NCBI GenBank assembly: GCA_026391675.1 | Contig: JAPLDQ010000004.1 | Span: forward strand, 62,001-126,000 | Length of the DNA: 64,000 bases | Direction: 5' to 3' | Source: Bacteroidota bacterium | Lineage (GTDB): Bacteria; Bacteroidota; Bacteroidia; Bacteroidales; JACABE01 | Position numbers and translations under genes: made by a program | In this document: piece after piece, positions 52,054 to 61,079 of the stretch | How positions within the stretch are numbered: the first letter of the stretch is position 1 | Layout of the letters: every line of letters begins with the position of its first letter | Notes under the pieces: model-generated | Database searches by the model: none | Told to the model about the DNA's origin: nothing | The model's input: the letters and a program-made list of their open reading frames with translations, nothing else

Positions 52054-53553
52054 ATGAAATTACCACGTTCGTATTACAATTATATTTCCTACTTAGGAAC
52101 CATTGTTGCTATAATAGCCTGGGCTACATTAATATTTTTTGTTGTTCAGATTTATATTTTTAAAATAAATAATGTTTATTTCGACTTATATACATTTATT
52201 GTTACTCCTGCATTTTTAGTGCTGGGTCACATTCTTATTCCTGTTGGAATGTATAGAAGAAGGAAAAAAATTAAAAAAGGATTAGATATTTCTGATGATA
52301 AGTTTTTTGTTTTAAATCTTCGTGATGCTAAAACCAGAAATGCAATATTGATATTTTCAATAATATCAGTATTTTTTGTGGTATTTACAATTATAGGTAG
52401 TTATAAGGCTTTCCATTATACTGAATCGGTAGAGTTTTGCGGAAAGCTATGTCATAAAGTTATGCAACCGGAATATGTTGCTTATCAGAATTCACCTCAC
52501 GCCAGAGTAAAATGTGCCGAATGCCACGTTGGTGAAGGTGCCGATTTTTATGTGAAATCAAAAATGTCAGGGTTAAGACAGGTTTTTAAATATACATTAA
52601 ATACATATCCAAGACCAATTGCAACCCCAATTGAAAATTTACGTCCTGCAAGGGAAACCTGTGAAAAATGTCACTGGCCACAAAAGTTTTATACAAATGC
52701 TTTGCGCAATGAAAAATATTTTTTAGCTGATTCAGCTAATACAGAATGGGATATAGTTTTAAATATGAAGATAGGTGCAAACCATCAGGCACTTGGTTTA
52801 GCAGAAGGAATCCACTGGCATATTAATCCTGATTATAATATTGAATATAAATCAAATGCCAAAAGAGATGCTATATATTGGGTTAAAATTACTGATAAAA
52901 AAACAGGAAAAGAAACAATATATAAAGATGCAGGAAGTGAAGCCAAACCTGAAGATGTTAAAAAAGCTGAAGCAAGAAGTATGGATTGTATGGACTGTCA
53001 TAATCGTCCATCACATGAATACCGTTCTCCTTCAACTTATATAAATAATCTGTTGGCAGGAAACAGTAAATATGCTAAAATACCCTGGCTAAAGAATGCA
53101 GCTATGGAAGCATTAAAAGTTCCATATTCAACTACTGATTCTGCTGTGATGGGAATTAAAAATAATATCATTACTTATTATAAAGATAAATATCCTGTTT
53201 ACTTTAAACAATTCAATAAAGAAATACTCGCTTCAATAGACGATATTTATTCAGCTTTCTCAAAAAATGCTTTCCCTGAAATGAAAGTAACCTATAGCGT
53301 ATATCCACGTCATATAGGCCATCTTGAATCAAATGGCTGTTTCAGATGCCATAACAACAGATTTAAATCTGAAACAGGAAAAGTAATTTCAAGAGATTGT
53401 AATCTTTGCCATACTATTGTTGCTCAAGGAAGCGGTGCAACTAAAAAATATACCGGTATAAACATTACGCTGGAGTTTGAACATCCTGTTGATATAGGTG
53501 ATGCATGGAAAGAATCAAATTGTATGGATTGTCACGCTGAACTCTATAAATAG
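52054..53553 (+). CDS. Seven-haem NapC/NirT-family cytochrome c
   Basis: A 499-residue membrane-anchored cytochrome. Three N-terminal helices (about 12-35, 45-68, 98-118) are followed by a periplasmic part with seven haem sites: one CX3CH (CGKLCH, about residue 129, a NapC/NirT feature with VMQPEYVAYQNSPHARVKC after it), then CAECH, CEKCH, CMDCH, CFRCH, CNLCH and CMDCH. NapC/NirT proteins take electrons from quinol. The three-helix anchor and the extra haems set it apart from the usual one-helix, four-haem NapC. It stands alone with its own terminator. Confidence 0.9.
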   Translation: MKLPRSYYNYISYLGTIVAIIAWATLIFFVVQIYIFKINNVYFDLYTFIVTPAFLVLGHILIPVGMYRRRKKIKKGLDISDDKFFVLNLRDAKTRNAILIFSIISVFFVVFTIIGSYKAFHYTESVEFCGKLCHKVMQPEYVAYQNSPHARVKCAECHVGEGADFYVKSKMSGLRQVFKYTLNTYPRPIATPIENLRPARETCEKCHWPQKFYTNALRNEKYFLADSANTEWDIVLNMKIGANHQALGLAEGIHWHINPDYNIEYKSNAKRDAIYWVKITDKKTGKETIYKDAGSEAKPEDVKKAEARSMDCMDCHNRPSHEYRSPSTYINNLLAGNSKYAKIPWLKNAAMEALKVPYSTTDSAVMGIKNNIITYYKDKYPVYFKQFNKEILASIDDIYSAFSKNAFPEMKVTYSVYPRHIGHLESNGCFRCHNNRFKSETGKVISRDCNLCHTIVAQGSGATKKYTGINITLEFEHPVDIGDAWKESNCMDCHAELYK

Positions 53554-53576
53554 AAATTAATTAAATATTATATTTT

Positions 53577-53622
53577 AATAAGGATTTTAATCAAAATTGA
53601 TTAAAATCCTTATTTTTTTTAA
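53577..53622 (+). terminator. Terminator after the seven-haem cytochrome
   Basis: Perfect 18-bp stem (53577-53594 and 53597-53614) with a 2-base centre and a run of T. Confidence 0.9.
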
Positions 53623-53626
53623 GAAA

Positions 53627-53663
53627 TATCAATATAATATTGATAATTCATTGTTATTATCAA
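53627..53663. promoter_or_regulatory. Overlapping palindromes before the second NrfCD operon
   Basis: TATCAATAT-A-ATATTGATA (53627-53645) is a perfect 19-base palindrome. TTGATAA (53640-53646) and TTATCAA (53657-53663) form a second inverted pair. They sit 40-75 bases before the -7 element at 53702 and contain TTGAT/ATCAA half-sites but not in FNR spacing. Confidence 0.55.
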
Positions 53664-53701
53664 AAAATAGTAAAAATAATTTTTTTAGATGTTTTATATC
53701 T

Positions 53702-53709
53702 TATATTTG
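53702..53709 (+). promoter_or_regulatory. -7 promoter element for the second NrfCD operon
   Basis: TATATTTG matches TAnnTTTG, 58 bases before the start codon. Confidence 0.6.
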
Positions 53710-53767
53710 TACTACATAAATATAATAAGAAAACAAGTACTTAATTTATTAAATTAATTAAAACATT

Positions 53768-54205
53768 ATGCCACAACAAGTTAAACGACTTCTGATAGCA
53801 TTTGTCATTTTTGTAGCATTGTTTTTAGGTGTCAGACATTTTCTGGTACCTAAAACCTTTGGAAAATATGGGCACTATGATGCTAAAGCATTGGAAGCTA
53901 ATGCAGCTCACGATGTAAAATACATTGATGCACAGGATTGTTCCAATTGCCACACGGATATAGATTCCTTAAAAATGGCAGGTAAACATGCTAAAATTAA
54001 TTGCCAGACATGCCATGGTCCCGGTTATAAACATCTTGAGGATCCATCTGCTAATCCATTGATAAAACCCACCGAAAGAGCATTCTGTGGTAAATGTCAT
54101 GAGAAAAATGCAGCCAGACCAACAAACATTATTAAACAACAAGACTTATCAAAGCACAATCCTGACAGCAAGTGCGTTGAGTGTCATAACCCTCATCAAC
54201 CATGA
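53768..54205 (+). CDS. Tetrahaem cytochrome c, membrane anchored
   Basis: A 145-residue protein with one N-terminal helix (LLIAFVIFVALFLGVRHFLV) and four CxxCH sites (CSNCH, CQTCH, CGKCH, CVECH). The short length and anchor recall NrfH-type quinol dehydrogenases, but the motif spacing is different and I do not assign it there. It overlaps the next gene by 4 bases, so it is coupled with the Fe-S subunit and probably forms a complex with it. Confidence 0.88.
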   Translation: MPQQVKRLLIAFVIFVALFLGVRHFLVPKTFGKYGHYDAKALEANAAHDVKYIDAQDCSNCHTDIDSLKMAGKHAKINCQTCHGPGYKHLEDPSANPLIKPTERAFCGKCHEKNAARPTNIIKQQDLSKHNPDSKCVECHNPHQP

Positions 54206-55011
54206 AAAACGAGTCGGAAAATAAAAAATCAAGAAGAGAATTCCTGATTGCAACTACAGCAATTACAAGCGGACTTGTATTTGCCGGTTTACTTAAACCA
54301 TTTAAGACTGTTGCCGAAAATAAAACTACAGATACAAGTTCAAAAGCAGATGGTGTTTCTAATCCATTAAAAATGGATACTGATCATTGGTATGGTTTTG
54401 GATTTGATATTGAAAAATGTATAGGTTGTGGCTCCTGCGTTAAAGCATGTAAAATTGAAAATGATGTTCCAAAAGAACCATTTTTCTTTAGGACGTGGGT
54501 AGAACAATATGCAGAGAAAAATGACGGAACTATTAAAGTTGAATCTCCAAATGGTGGTCTGGACGGACAAAAGCAGGAAGTTGCTGATAAAGATATTTTT
54601 AAATCTTATTTTGTACCTAAAACATGTAATCACTGTTACAAATCACCTTGTGTTCAGGTATGCCCTGTTGGTGCTACATTTGTAAGCCCTGACGGAGTGG
54701 TTCTGATTGATGAAAAATATTGTATAGCATGCGGATATTGTGTTCAGGCTTGTCCTTATGGTTGCAGATTTATTAATCCGACCAAAGATGTTGCTGATAA
54801 ATGTTCATTATGTTATCACCGGCTGAAAAAAGGATTACCACCTGCATGTGTAGAGGTTTGTCCTACAGGAGCAAGAATTCATGGTGATTTACATGACAAA
54901 AAAGGTGAATTGGTTAAGTTTATTAAAGAACATAATTGTCATGTTCTTAAACCTCACCTGAATACAGGATCAAAATTATTTTATAATGCATTAAGTTCGG
55001 AGGTTAGATAA
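54202..55011 (+). CDS. Tat-exported four-cluster Fe-S subunit (NrfC/PsrB-like)
   Basis: A 269-residue periplasmic Fe-S protein with the twin-arginine signal KKSRREFL. All four cysteine sets are complete: Cys73, 76, 79, 83; Cys142, 145, 150, 154; Cys174, 177, 180, 184; Cys201, 204, 216, 220. This is the canonical layout for four [4Fe-4S] clusters and contrasts with the 25938 paralogue, which lacks two. It overlaps the cytochrome gene and lies 1 base before the NrfD gene. Probable role: wire between the NrfD quinone site and the tetrahaem cytochrome. Confidence 0.94.
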   Translation: MKNESENKKSRREFLIATTAITSGLVFAGLLKPFKTVAENKTTDTSSKADGVSNPLKMDTDHWYGFGFDIEKCIGCGSCVKACKIENDVPKEPFFFRTWVEQYAEKNDGTIKVESPNGGLDGQKQEVADKDIFKSYFVPKTCNHCYKSPCVQVCPVGATFVSPDGVVLIDEKYCIACGYCVQACPYGCRFINPTKDVADKCSLCYHRLKKGLPPACVEVCPTGARIHGDLHDKKGELVKFIKEHNCHVLKPHLNTGSKLFYNALSSEVR

Positions 55012-55012
55012 T

Positions 55013-56209
55013 ATGGGAAATTATGAACAGTTATATCAGGCATTAACAAAAGTTGATGGCTTTATATACCCAAACGAATTAGAGCTTCGTTGGTCAGTGT
55101 TAATTTGTTTATACCCTTATATTACAGGGCTTGTTGCAGGAGCATTTATCCTTGCATCATTAAACAGGGTTTTTAAGGTTAAAGTATTACAACCTACCTA
55201 TGAGATTTCTTTATTGGCAGCATTTTCTTTCCTCTGTGTCGCAACTATGCCTTTAATCAGTCACTTAGGCCAACCACAACGTTTTTATGAAATTATGATG
55301 ACACCTCATCTAACTTCAGCAATGGCGATTTTTGGTTTTGTATATCTGTGGTATCTGATGGCTGTACTTGTTTTGGAAATCTGGTTTGATTACCGTGTTG
55401 ATTTTGTTATCTGGTCAAAGGAAAAGAAAGGTCTGTTAAAATGGTTTTATAAAATTTTAACCCTTGGTATTTATGATATATCTCCAAAAGCAAGAAAAAC
55501 AGATAATAATTTAGGTTTTATTATAACAGTAATTGGTATTCCATCTGCTTTTTTATTACATGGATATGTCGGATTTATTTTTGGTTCTATAAAAGCAAAT
55601 CCTTGGTGGGCTTCTGTTTTAATGCCAATTATATTTTTATTCTCAGCAATGGTTTCAGGTATTGCATTGGTTTTATTCTTATATATGATAATTTCATACA
55701 TAAGAAAACAAAAATTAGATATGCTTTGTCTTGATACAATTGGAAAGTTGCTTTTTTATATTTTAATCATAGACTTTACGTTGGAGTCTTTAGATCAGAT
55801 TCACCGAATATATGAAGCCGGAGAATCCTTTGACATTATATCCTTATTAATGACTAAACTCTTCTTTACCATGACAATTATGCAGATACTTTTAGGAACT
55901 TTTGTGCCTTTAGCAATTTTAGGTTTCTTTCAGTTTCATAAACCAACAGAAAAAATCAGAAAAGCAGCTTATTTCTTAATAAGTATCCTGGTTTTGGTTG
56001 GCATTTTCTTTATGCGTTGGAATGTCGTTATTGGCGGACAATTGTTTTCCAAAAGTTTTCTTGGATTTACAACTTATAAAATTGGATTAATAGGACGTGA
56101 AGGTTTATTTATGTCTATTTTCTGGATGATTATGCCATTCTTAATCCTTACAGTTTTATTATGGTTGTTGCCACCATGGAAAAAATCACATCATGTTGTT
56201 GAAGATTAA
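55013..56209 (+). CDS. NrfD/PsrC-like membrane quinone subunit 2
   Basis: A 398-residue membrane protein with about nine or ten helices. Family features: RWSVLICLYPYITGLVAGAFILASLNRVF, read as LICLYPYITGLVAGAF and then SHLGQPQRFYEI, TPHLTSAMAIFGFV and MRWNVVIGGQLFSKS at the end. This MRWNVVIGGQ ending is typical of PsrC/NrfD relatives. It lies 1 base after the Fe-S gene. No catalytic molybdenum or nitrite-reductase subunit accompanies the trio, so it likely exchanges electrons between quinone and cytochrome c only. Confidence 0.92.
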   Translation: MGNYEQLYQALTKVDGFIYPNELELRWSVLICLYPYITGLVAGAFILASLNRVFKVKVLQPTYEISLLAAFSFLCVATMPLISHLGQPQRFYEIMMTPHLTSAMAIFGFVYLWYLMAVLVLEIWFDYRVDFVIWSKEKKGLLKWFYKILTLGIYDISPKARKTDNNLGFIITVIGIPSAFLLHGYVGFIFGSIKANPWWASVLMPIIFLFSAMVSGIALVLFLYMIISYIRKQKLDMLCLDTIGKLLFYILIIDFTLESLDQIHRIYEAGESFDIISLLMTKLFFTMTIMQILLGTFVPLAILGFFQFHKPTEKIRKAAYFLISILVLVGIFFMRWNVVIGGQLFSKSFLGFTTYKIGLIGREGLFMSIFWMIMPFLILTVLLWLLPPWKKSHHVVED

Positions 56210-56243
56210 TTGAATTTTAAACTCAATTATTTAGCTCATTATC

Positions 56244-56261
56244 ACTGAATTGATATTCAGT
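56244..56261. other. Small palindrome after the NrfCD operon
   Basis: ACTGAAT-TGAT-ATTCAGT, 7-base arms, in the gap between the NrfD gene and the DUF2339 gene. No clear T run. Confidence 0.4.
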
Positions 56262-56316
56262 ACACTTTATTTTATACTTTTTTGAATTATCGTACTATTA
56301 ATAAAAATTTTTAGTT

Positions 56317-57993
56317 ATGTCAGAGAATTTTGAAGAAAATAAAGATGAAAATAAATTATTCGAAAAGCTTGAATACCTTGAAAGAAGGGTTGCTCAGCTC
56401 GAAAAATTCCTTGGAGTAAGAAAAGTTTCGCTGGAAGAGTTCAGAGCCTATGACAAGGAGATGGAAGCTGAAGAACAAAAGTATAAACCCAGCGATGTCG
56501 ATGCTGAAATTGCGATGGAGTCAAGAATAGGGGAGTTCGGCTTAGGCTGGATTGGCAGTATTGTCTTATTGTTTGGGATTTCATTTATTACACAGTATAT
56601 TCAGTCAACCGGAAATCCATTGTTTTCAAGTATTTTTGGATATTTTGCTGCAGCGGTAGTATTTTTAATTGCATACTATATAAGGAAATCAGTACAGGGT
56701 CTTTCATCAAAGTTAAATATTATAAGTTATATTTTGCTTTTCTATGTTACCCTGCGACTGCATTTTTTTACCAATTTCCCTTTATTATCAAGTGCTGTAG
56801 TTCCAATCCTATTAATGCTGCTCATTAGTGGGTTCCAGTTTTATATGGCAAATAAAAACCGTTCAGAATTTCTTGCTGCAATAGGTCTGATATTGCTTAT
56901 TGTAACAGCAAATGTAAGTAATACAACTCATTTTATGCTGGCTATGGTTACACTTTCTGTAATTTATGCAGTTTATTTGTTGTATAAAAACAGTTGGTGG
57001 AAGCTGATTATAGTGGCTCAGGTATTATCGTATATTTCATTTGCTGTATGGTATATAATTCAGGTTAATTCAAATTCGAATTTCCCTGCAAATACAATAG
57101 ATCAATATACTGTTGCTTATTTATTTATCTGTGTATCTGCTTTCTCTATGATTACTTTATTTAAAAGAAGAGATACAATACCGGAAGCATTTGTATTTAT
57201 TTCAATATTTGTAAACGGCTTACTGTTCACTTTAATTCTCGTCATGTATATTCTTAGCTTTTACAAGACGAATTATGTTGGAATTTTGCTATCAATTTTT
57301 GTTATTTGTATTATATTTTCGGTGTTTCTTAAAAAGAAATCAGAGTGGAAATATACACCTGCTTTTTATGCATTATATGGTTTTGTTTCAGTAAGTACTG
57401 CAATTTATGGCATAGTTGGATTTCCACTGGTCTATTTCTTACTTTCAATTCAAAGTTTACTTGTTGTTTCTATGGCTATCTGGTTCCGTTCAAAAATCAT
57501 AGTTTTAATGAATTTTGGTTTATTTGTGTTTTTAATATTGGCTTATTTTTTTACTTTTAATACCATTCATTACGCAAACTTCTCTTTTGGTTTGGTAGCC
57601 ATTGTAACTGCACGTATAATTAACCTGCAAAGTCACAGATTGGATATTAAAACAGATTTATTACGAAATACATATCTGAGTATTGGCTTTATTATCATGC
57701 TGTTTGCATTGTATCAGGCTGTTCCGATGCAGTTTGTAACTTTATCATGGACATTGATGGCATTGGTTTATTTTATTTTCAGTATTATATTGAAAAATAT
57801 AAAATACCGTTGGATGGCAATATTTACAATGATAGCTGCTGCAATATATCTGTTTATAATTGATCTGGCTAATGTTGGAATTATATACAGAATATCGGCT
57901 TTTATGTTTTTAGCAGTAATATCCATTGCAATATCAGTTTATTACTCTAAAAATAAAAAGAAGCCTGAAGAAGAAAAACAAGATCAGGAATAA
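56317..57993 (+). CDS. DUF2339 membrane protein
   Basis: A 558-residue protein: a charged coiled-coil start (about 1-55, LEYLERRVAQLEKFLGV), then about fourteen membrane helices with the DUF2339 opening EFGLGWIGSIVLLFGISFIT. The tail is lysine/glutamate rich. The family is uncharacterised. It follows the NrfCD operon by 107 bases and could be read from it or from its own promoter. The gene after it is convergent. Confidence 0.85.
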   Translation: MSENFEENKDENKLFEKLEYLERRVAQLEKFLGVRKVSLEEFRAYDKEMEAEEQKYKPSDVDAEIAMESRIGEFGLGWIGSIVLLFGISFITQYIQSTGNPLFSSIFGYFAAAVVFLIAYYIRKSVQGLSSKLNIISYILLFYVTLRLHFFTNFPLLSSAVVPILLMLLISGFQFYMANKNRSEFLAAIGLILLIVTANVSNTTHFMLAMVTLSVIYAVYLLYKNSWWKLIIVAQVLSYISFAVWYIIQVNSNSNFPANTIDQYTVAYLFICVSAFSMITLFKRRDTIPEAFVFISIFVNGLLFTLILVMYILSFYKTNYVGILLSIFVICIIFSVFLKKKSEWKYTPAFYALYGFVSVSTAIYGIVGFPLVYFLLSIQSLLVVSMAIWFRSKIIVLMNFGLFVFLILAYFFTFNTIHYANFSFGLVAIVTARIINLQSHRLDIKTDLLRNTYLSIGFIIMLFALYQAVPMQFVTLSWTLMALVYFIFSIILKNIKYRWMAIFTMIAAAIYLFIIDLANVGIIYRISAFMFLAVISIAISVYYSKNKKKPEEEKQDQE

Positions 57994-58011
57994 GAAATGT
58001 ATTTTTAAGAA

Positions 58012-60864
58012 TTAGAAGTCGTCACCTCTTCCGCGACCTGATGGCATACCCATCATTCTTTCTCTACGATCAGGTTCTTTTCCGCTGAACTTACTGAAAC
58101 TATAAGAAAAGCTTAGCATAAAGAATCTTGAAAGTGCATTAACTCTTCCATCTTCAATGTAATTTTCAGTAACTGTACGGTAAACGCTTTTATTATCTTC
58201 AAGAATATCAAATACCTGAAGTTTTATCTGTCCTTTTTTGTTTTTGAAAATCTGCTTTGAAATAAAAGCATTCCAGTTAGTTGTAGTTATATTATATCCT
58301 GAACCATAGCCTTTGTTTGTAGTATACTGAATATCGCTGCCAATTTTAAAACTAAAAGGTAATTCCAACTGTGCATCAAAACCAAGAGTATAGTTGGTAT
58401 AATCAGTATTTGACATGGTTTTTAAAGAATACATTGCTTTAGTGTAATTAACTTTAAATATCGGTGCTGCAATTAATTTACTACCATTATAATTTAATCT
58501 GCTGTTTAATCCAAGTATCAGGTTTCTTGTTGCATATTCTCTTGAATTTGAGAAACTGATATTATTTGAAAAACCGGCATTTCCGGTTAAATTAATAATA
58601 AATTTCTTAACAGGTTTGCCAAAACCGGCAAAAGTATTTATTGCATAATATCCATTAACATTAACCGGAGTTGTAATTTGTCTGCCTAAGCTATCATACG
58701 TATTTTTATTTGCAATTTTGTTAATCGTTTGATCAACCATAATGCCGGTAAAAATAAAATTCATTGATGCAAAATCCATACTATTGTAGCTGATATTCAA
58801 ATTGTTATTGAATTCAGGTTTAAGATATGGATTGCCATTCACGATATAAAGTGGATTAGAATTGTCAGGAACCGGCTGCAACTGTGTAAGACTTGGCTGA
58901 CTTGTATTTCCCCTGTATCTGACTCTTAAGTTTCTTCCTTTTTTTGGCTTATAATTAATATTTAATATTGGTGAGAAATTAACTACATTTTGTTCTAATA
59001 ATGTATTTTTAAAAAGCGAGTTACTTCTGATTAAAGAAGGTTCTACAGCAAATCCAATAGTATAATCCCATAAATTTCTGAATATTCTGATATTTGCTCC
59101 AATTCTGTGGTTAATAAAAGTGTTTTCATAGTTGTTTGTATATGTAGAATCAATAATGAAATATTCATTTGTAATGGGATCAAAATTTAATGATTGTCTG
59201 TCTGATTTACTTTTATTTATATAGAAGTTATAATTAAGCTCTAAAATTACTTTTTCAGATAAAGGTTCTGTAAATGAAATTCTTGTTTCTATTCCTTTTT
59301 CATCAGCTTCAGTTCTTTTCTTCTGATTGATACTGTCATTTCTCCAGCTGTTCATTAAATAGTAAAAGCTATTGGAAATATCATAACCATCTGTTATACT
59401 GGTTTTGTAAGTTGGTTTAACAGAAAGCGAAATAGTACGGCTTTTTTTTGCAAACCGGTGTCTTAATAACAATTCACCGGATAAATTTAAAGCATGGTTA
59501 TCCCGTGTTGATATACTGTTACCTTTATTAAAATCAATCCCTGAAGGACCAAATGAATTAAAGATACTTGTATTATCACTGTTGGAGTTTGTAATCCTGA
59601 TCCGTGGTGTAAATAAAATTGAATTGAGTGAGTCAATTCTGTAATCGAATTCCATATTGATATTATGGTTGTAATTGGAACTGACACTATTGGTTGTATT
59701 GTTGTTAATAATAGATGAATCTTTTACAAATGATTGCCGGCTGCTGGTTTGCACCTTGGTATTTTCTGAAGCAGTAAACATATAACTGCCTGTAAAACTG
59801 ATTTTTTTACCAATACTATCTCTGAAATTTGTCCCGGCTGACCAGGATGAATTTATTCCATTTGCGTTAATATTTGGAATGCCCGAACCACCACCGCCAA
59901 AAAATCTTGAGCCTCCGCTTGCTCCGCCTCTCATCATAAAATTAATTGAGCCGCTTAATCTGTTGCTCTGATCCATTGATACAAAGTCTGTAAATCTGAT
60001 ATTATTGATATTGTTTGCTGTTCCTATAAATGAAACTTGTCTGCTGCCTTTAAACCAGTTTACCATTGCACTGCCATCATATCTTTCTTCTGTTCCAACT
60101 CCGGCAGTGGCTTTTCCAAATATTCCATTCTTTTTTCCAGGTTTTATAACTAAATTCAGTACTTTTTCTACATCTCCATCATCTATTTGAGTGAACAAAC
60201 TTTGATCAGATTTTTTGTCAATAATCTGAATTTTTTCTATCATATCAACAGGTAAGTTTTTAGTAGCCGTTTTGGTATCATTGCCAAAAAAAGGTTTACC
60301 ATCCACGTATACTTTTGTCACTGTTTTTCCGAAAGCAGTAATGTTACCGTCTTTATCCACATCAACTCCGGGAAGTTTTTTTATCAGATCTTCAACTACT
60401 GCATTTGAGTCGGTAACAAATGACGAGGCTGAATACTCTATCGTATCTTCTTTTACCTGAACAGGGATAGCATCACCCCTGATTTCAGTAGTGTTTAAAT
60501 CAATGCTTTTTTTAATTAACCTGATTATTCCTATGTTTTTCATTGGAGCATTGCCATCAAATGCAACGTCAATTTTACAGGTAATATAGCCAATAAATGA
60601 AATCATTAGCTGATATTTTCCTTTTTCAATATCTTCAACAAGAATACTGCCTTTATTATTAGTAATCCCACCGGAAGCTACTTTTTTGTTTGATTTGTTT
60701 ACCAGACTATAGGACGCATATTCAACAGGCCTGGATGATGAACTGTCTAATACAAAAGCTCTTAGCTGATATTTAATATTTTGTGCTTTTAATGAAAGGG
60801 GAAATTGAAAAATAAACAGAAATACAATTATAGTTTCAAATAAATAAGTAGTAGTTTTCTTCAT
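58012..60864 (-). CDS. TonB-dependent-receptor-like outer-membrane barrel protein
   Basis: A 950-residue outer-membrane protein. Signal peptide to about residue 28 (LKAQ); residues about 30-115 form a carboxypeptidase-regulatory-like beta domain (AFVLDSSSSRPVEYASYSL); about 130-240 a plug domain (VVEDLIKKLPGVDVDKDGN, VYVDGKPFFGND); and the rest a barrel (YRGNTSQPSLTQLQPVPDNSNP is typical of the outer-membrane barrel family of Bacteroidota, quoted in part: TQLQPVPDNSNP). A glycine-rich loop near 305-330 and an Arg/Gly tail (PSGRGRGDDF) are unusual. No partner SusD is present. Substrate unknown. Confidence 0.9.
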   Translation of the reverse strand: MKKTTTYLFETIIVFLFIFQFPLSLKAQNIKYQLRAFVLDSSSSRPVEYASYSLVNKSNKKVASGGITNNKGSILVEDIEKGKYQLMISFIGYITCKIDVAFDGNAPMKNIGIIRLIKKSIDLNTTEIRGDAIPVQVKEDTIEYSASSFVTDSNAVVEDLIKKLPGVDVDKDGNITAFGKTVTKVYVDGKPFFGNDTKTATKNLPVDMIEKIQIIDKKSDQSLFTQIDDGDVEKVLNLVIKPGKKNGIFGKATAGVGTEERYDGSAMVNWFKGSRQVSFIGTANNINNIRFTDFVSMDQSNRLSGSINFMMRGGASGGSRFFGGGGSGIPNINANGINSSWSAGTNFRDSIGKKISFTGSYMFTASENTKVQTSSRQSFVKDSSIINNNTTNSVSSNYNHNINMEFDYRIDSLNSILFTPRIRITNSNSDNTSIFNSFGPSGIDFNKGNSISTRDNHALNLSGELLLRHRFAKKSRTISLSVKPTYKTSITDGYDISNSFYYLMNSWRNDSINQKKRTEADEKGIETRISFTEPLSEKVILELNYNFYINKSKSDRQSLNFDPITNEYFIIDSTYTNNYENTFINHRIGANIRIFRNLWDYTIGFAVEPSLIRSNSLFKNTLLEQNVVNFSPILNINYKPKKGRNLRVRYRGNTSQPSLTQLQPVPDNSNPLYIVNGNPYLKPEFNNNLNISYNSMDFASMNFIFTGIMVDQTINKIANKNTYDSLGRQITTPVNVNGYYAINTFAGFGKPVKKFIINLTGNAGFSNNISFSNSREYATRNLILGLNSRLNYNGSKLIAAPIFKVNYTKAMYSLKTMSNTDYTNYTLGFDAQLELPFSFKIGSDIQYTTNKGYGSGYNITTTNWNAFISKQIFKNKKGQIKLQVFDILEDNKSVYRTVTENYIEDGRVNALSRFFMLSFSYSFSKFSGKEPDRRERMMGMPSGRGRGDDF

Positions 60865-60882
60865 AGAAATTGGTTAAAAATG

Positions 60883-60890
60883 CAAATTTA
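60883..60890 (-). promoter_or_regulatory. -7 promoter element for the barrel protein
   Basis: Minus-strand TAAATTTG matches TAnnTTTG, 19 bases before the start codon, implying a short leader. Confidence 0.5.
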
Positions 60891-61045
60891 GTTTTTTATA
60901 TTCAGAACAAATTAATAATTGGGAATAAATCTTATCAATAATTTCAAAATTAAGACAAATTAATCTGAAATAACTTTTGCTGAATAGTAAAATATTTTTT
61001 TTGTTAAAAGTGATATTACGGTGCTAAAATATATAATAATAAATT

Positions 61046-61053
61046 TATATTTG
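61046..61053 (+). promoter_or_regulatory. -7 promoter element for the DUF2271 gene
   Basis: TATATTTG matches TAnnTTTG, 26 bases before the start codon. Confidence 0.55.
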
Positions 61054-61079
61054 CATAATCAAATTTAAAAACAAAAAAT

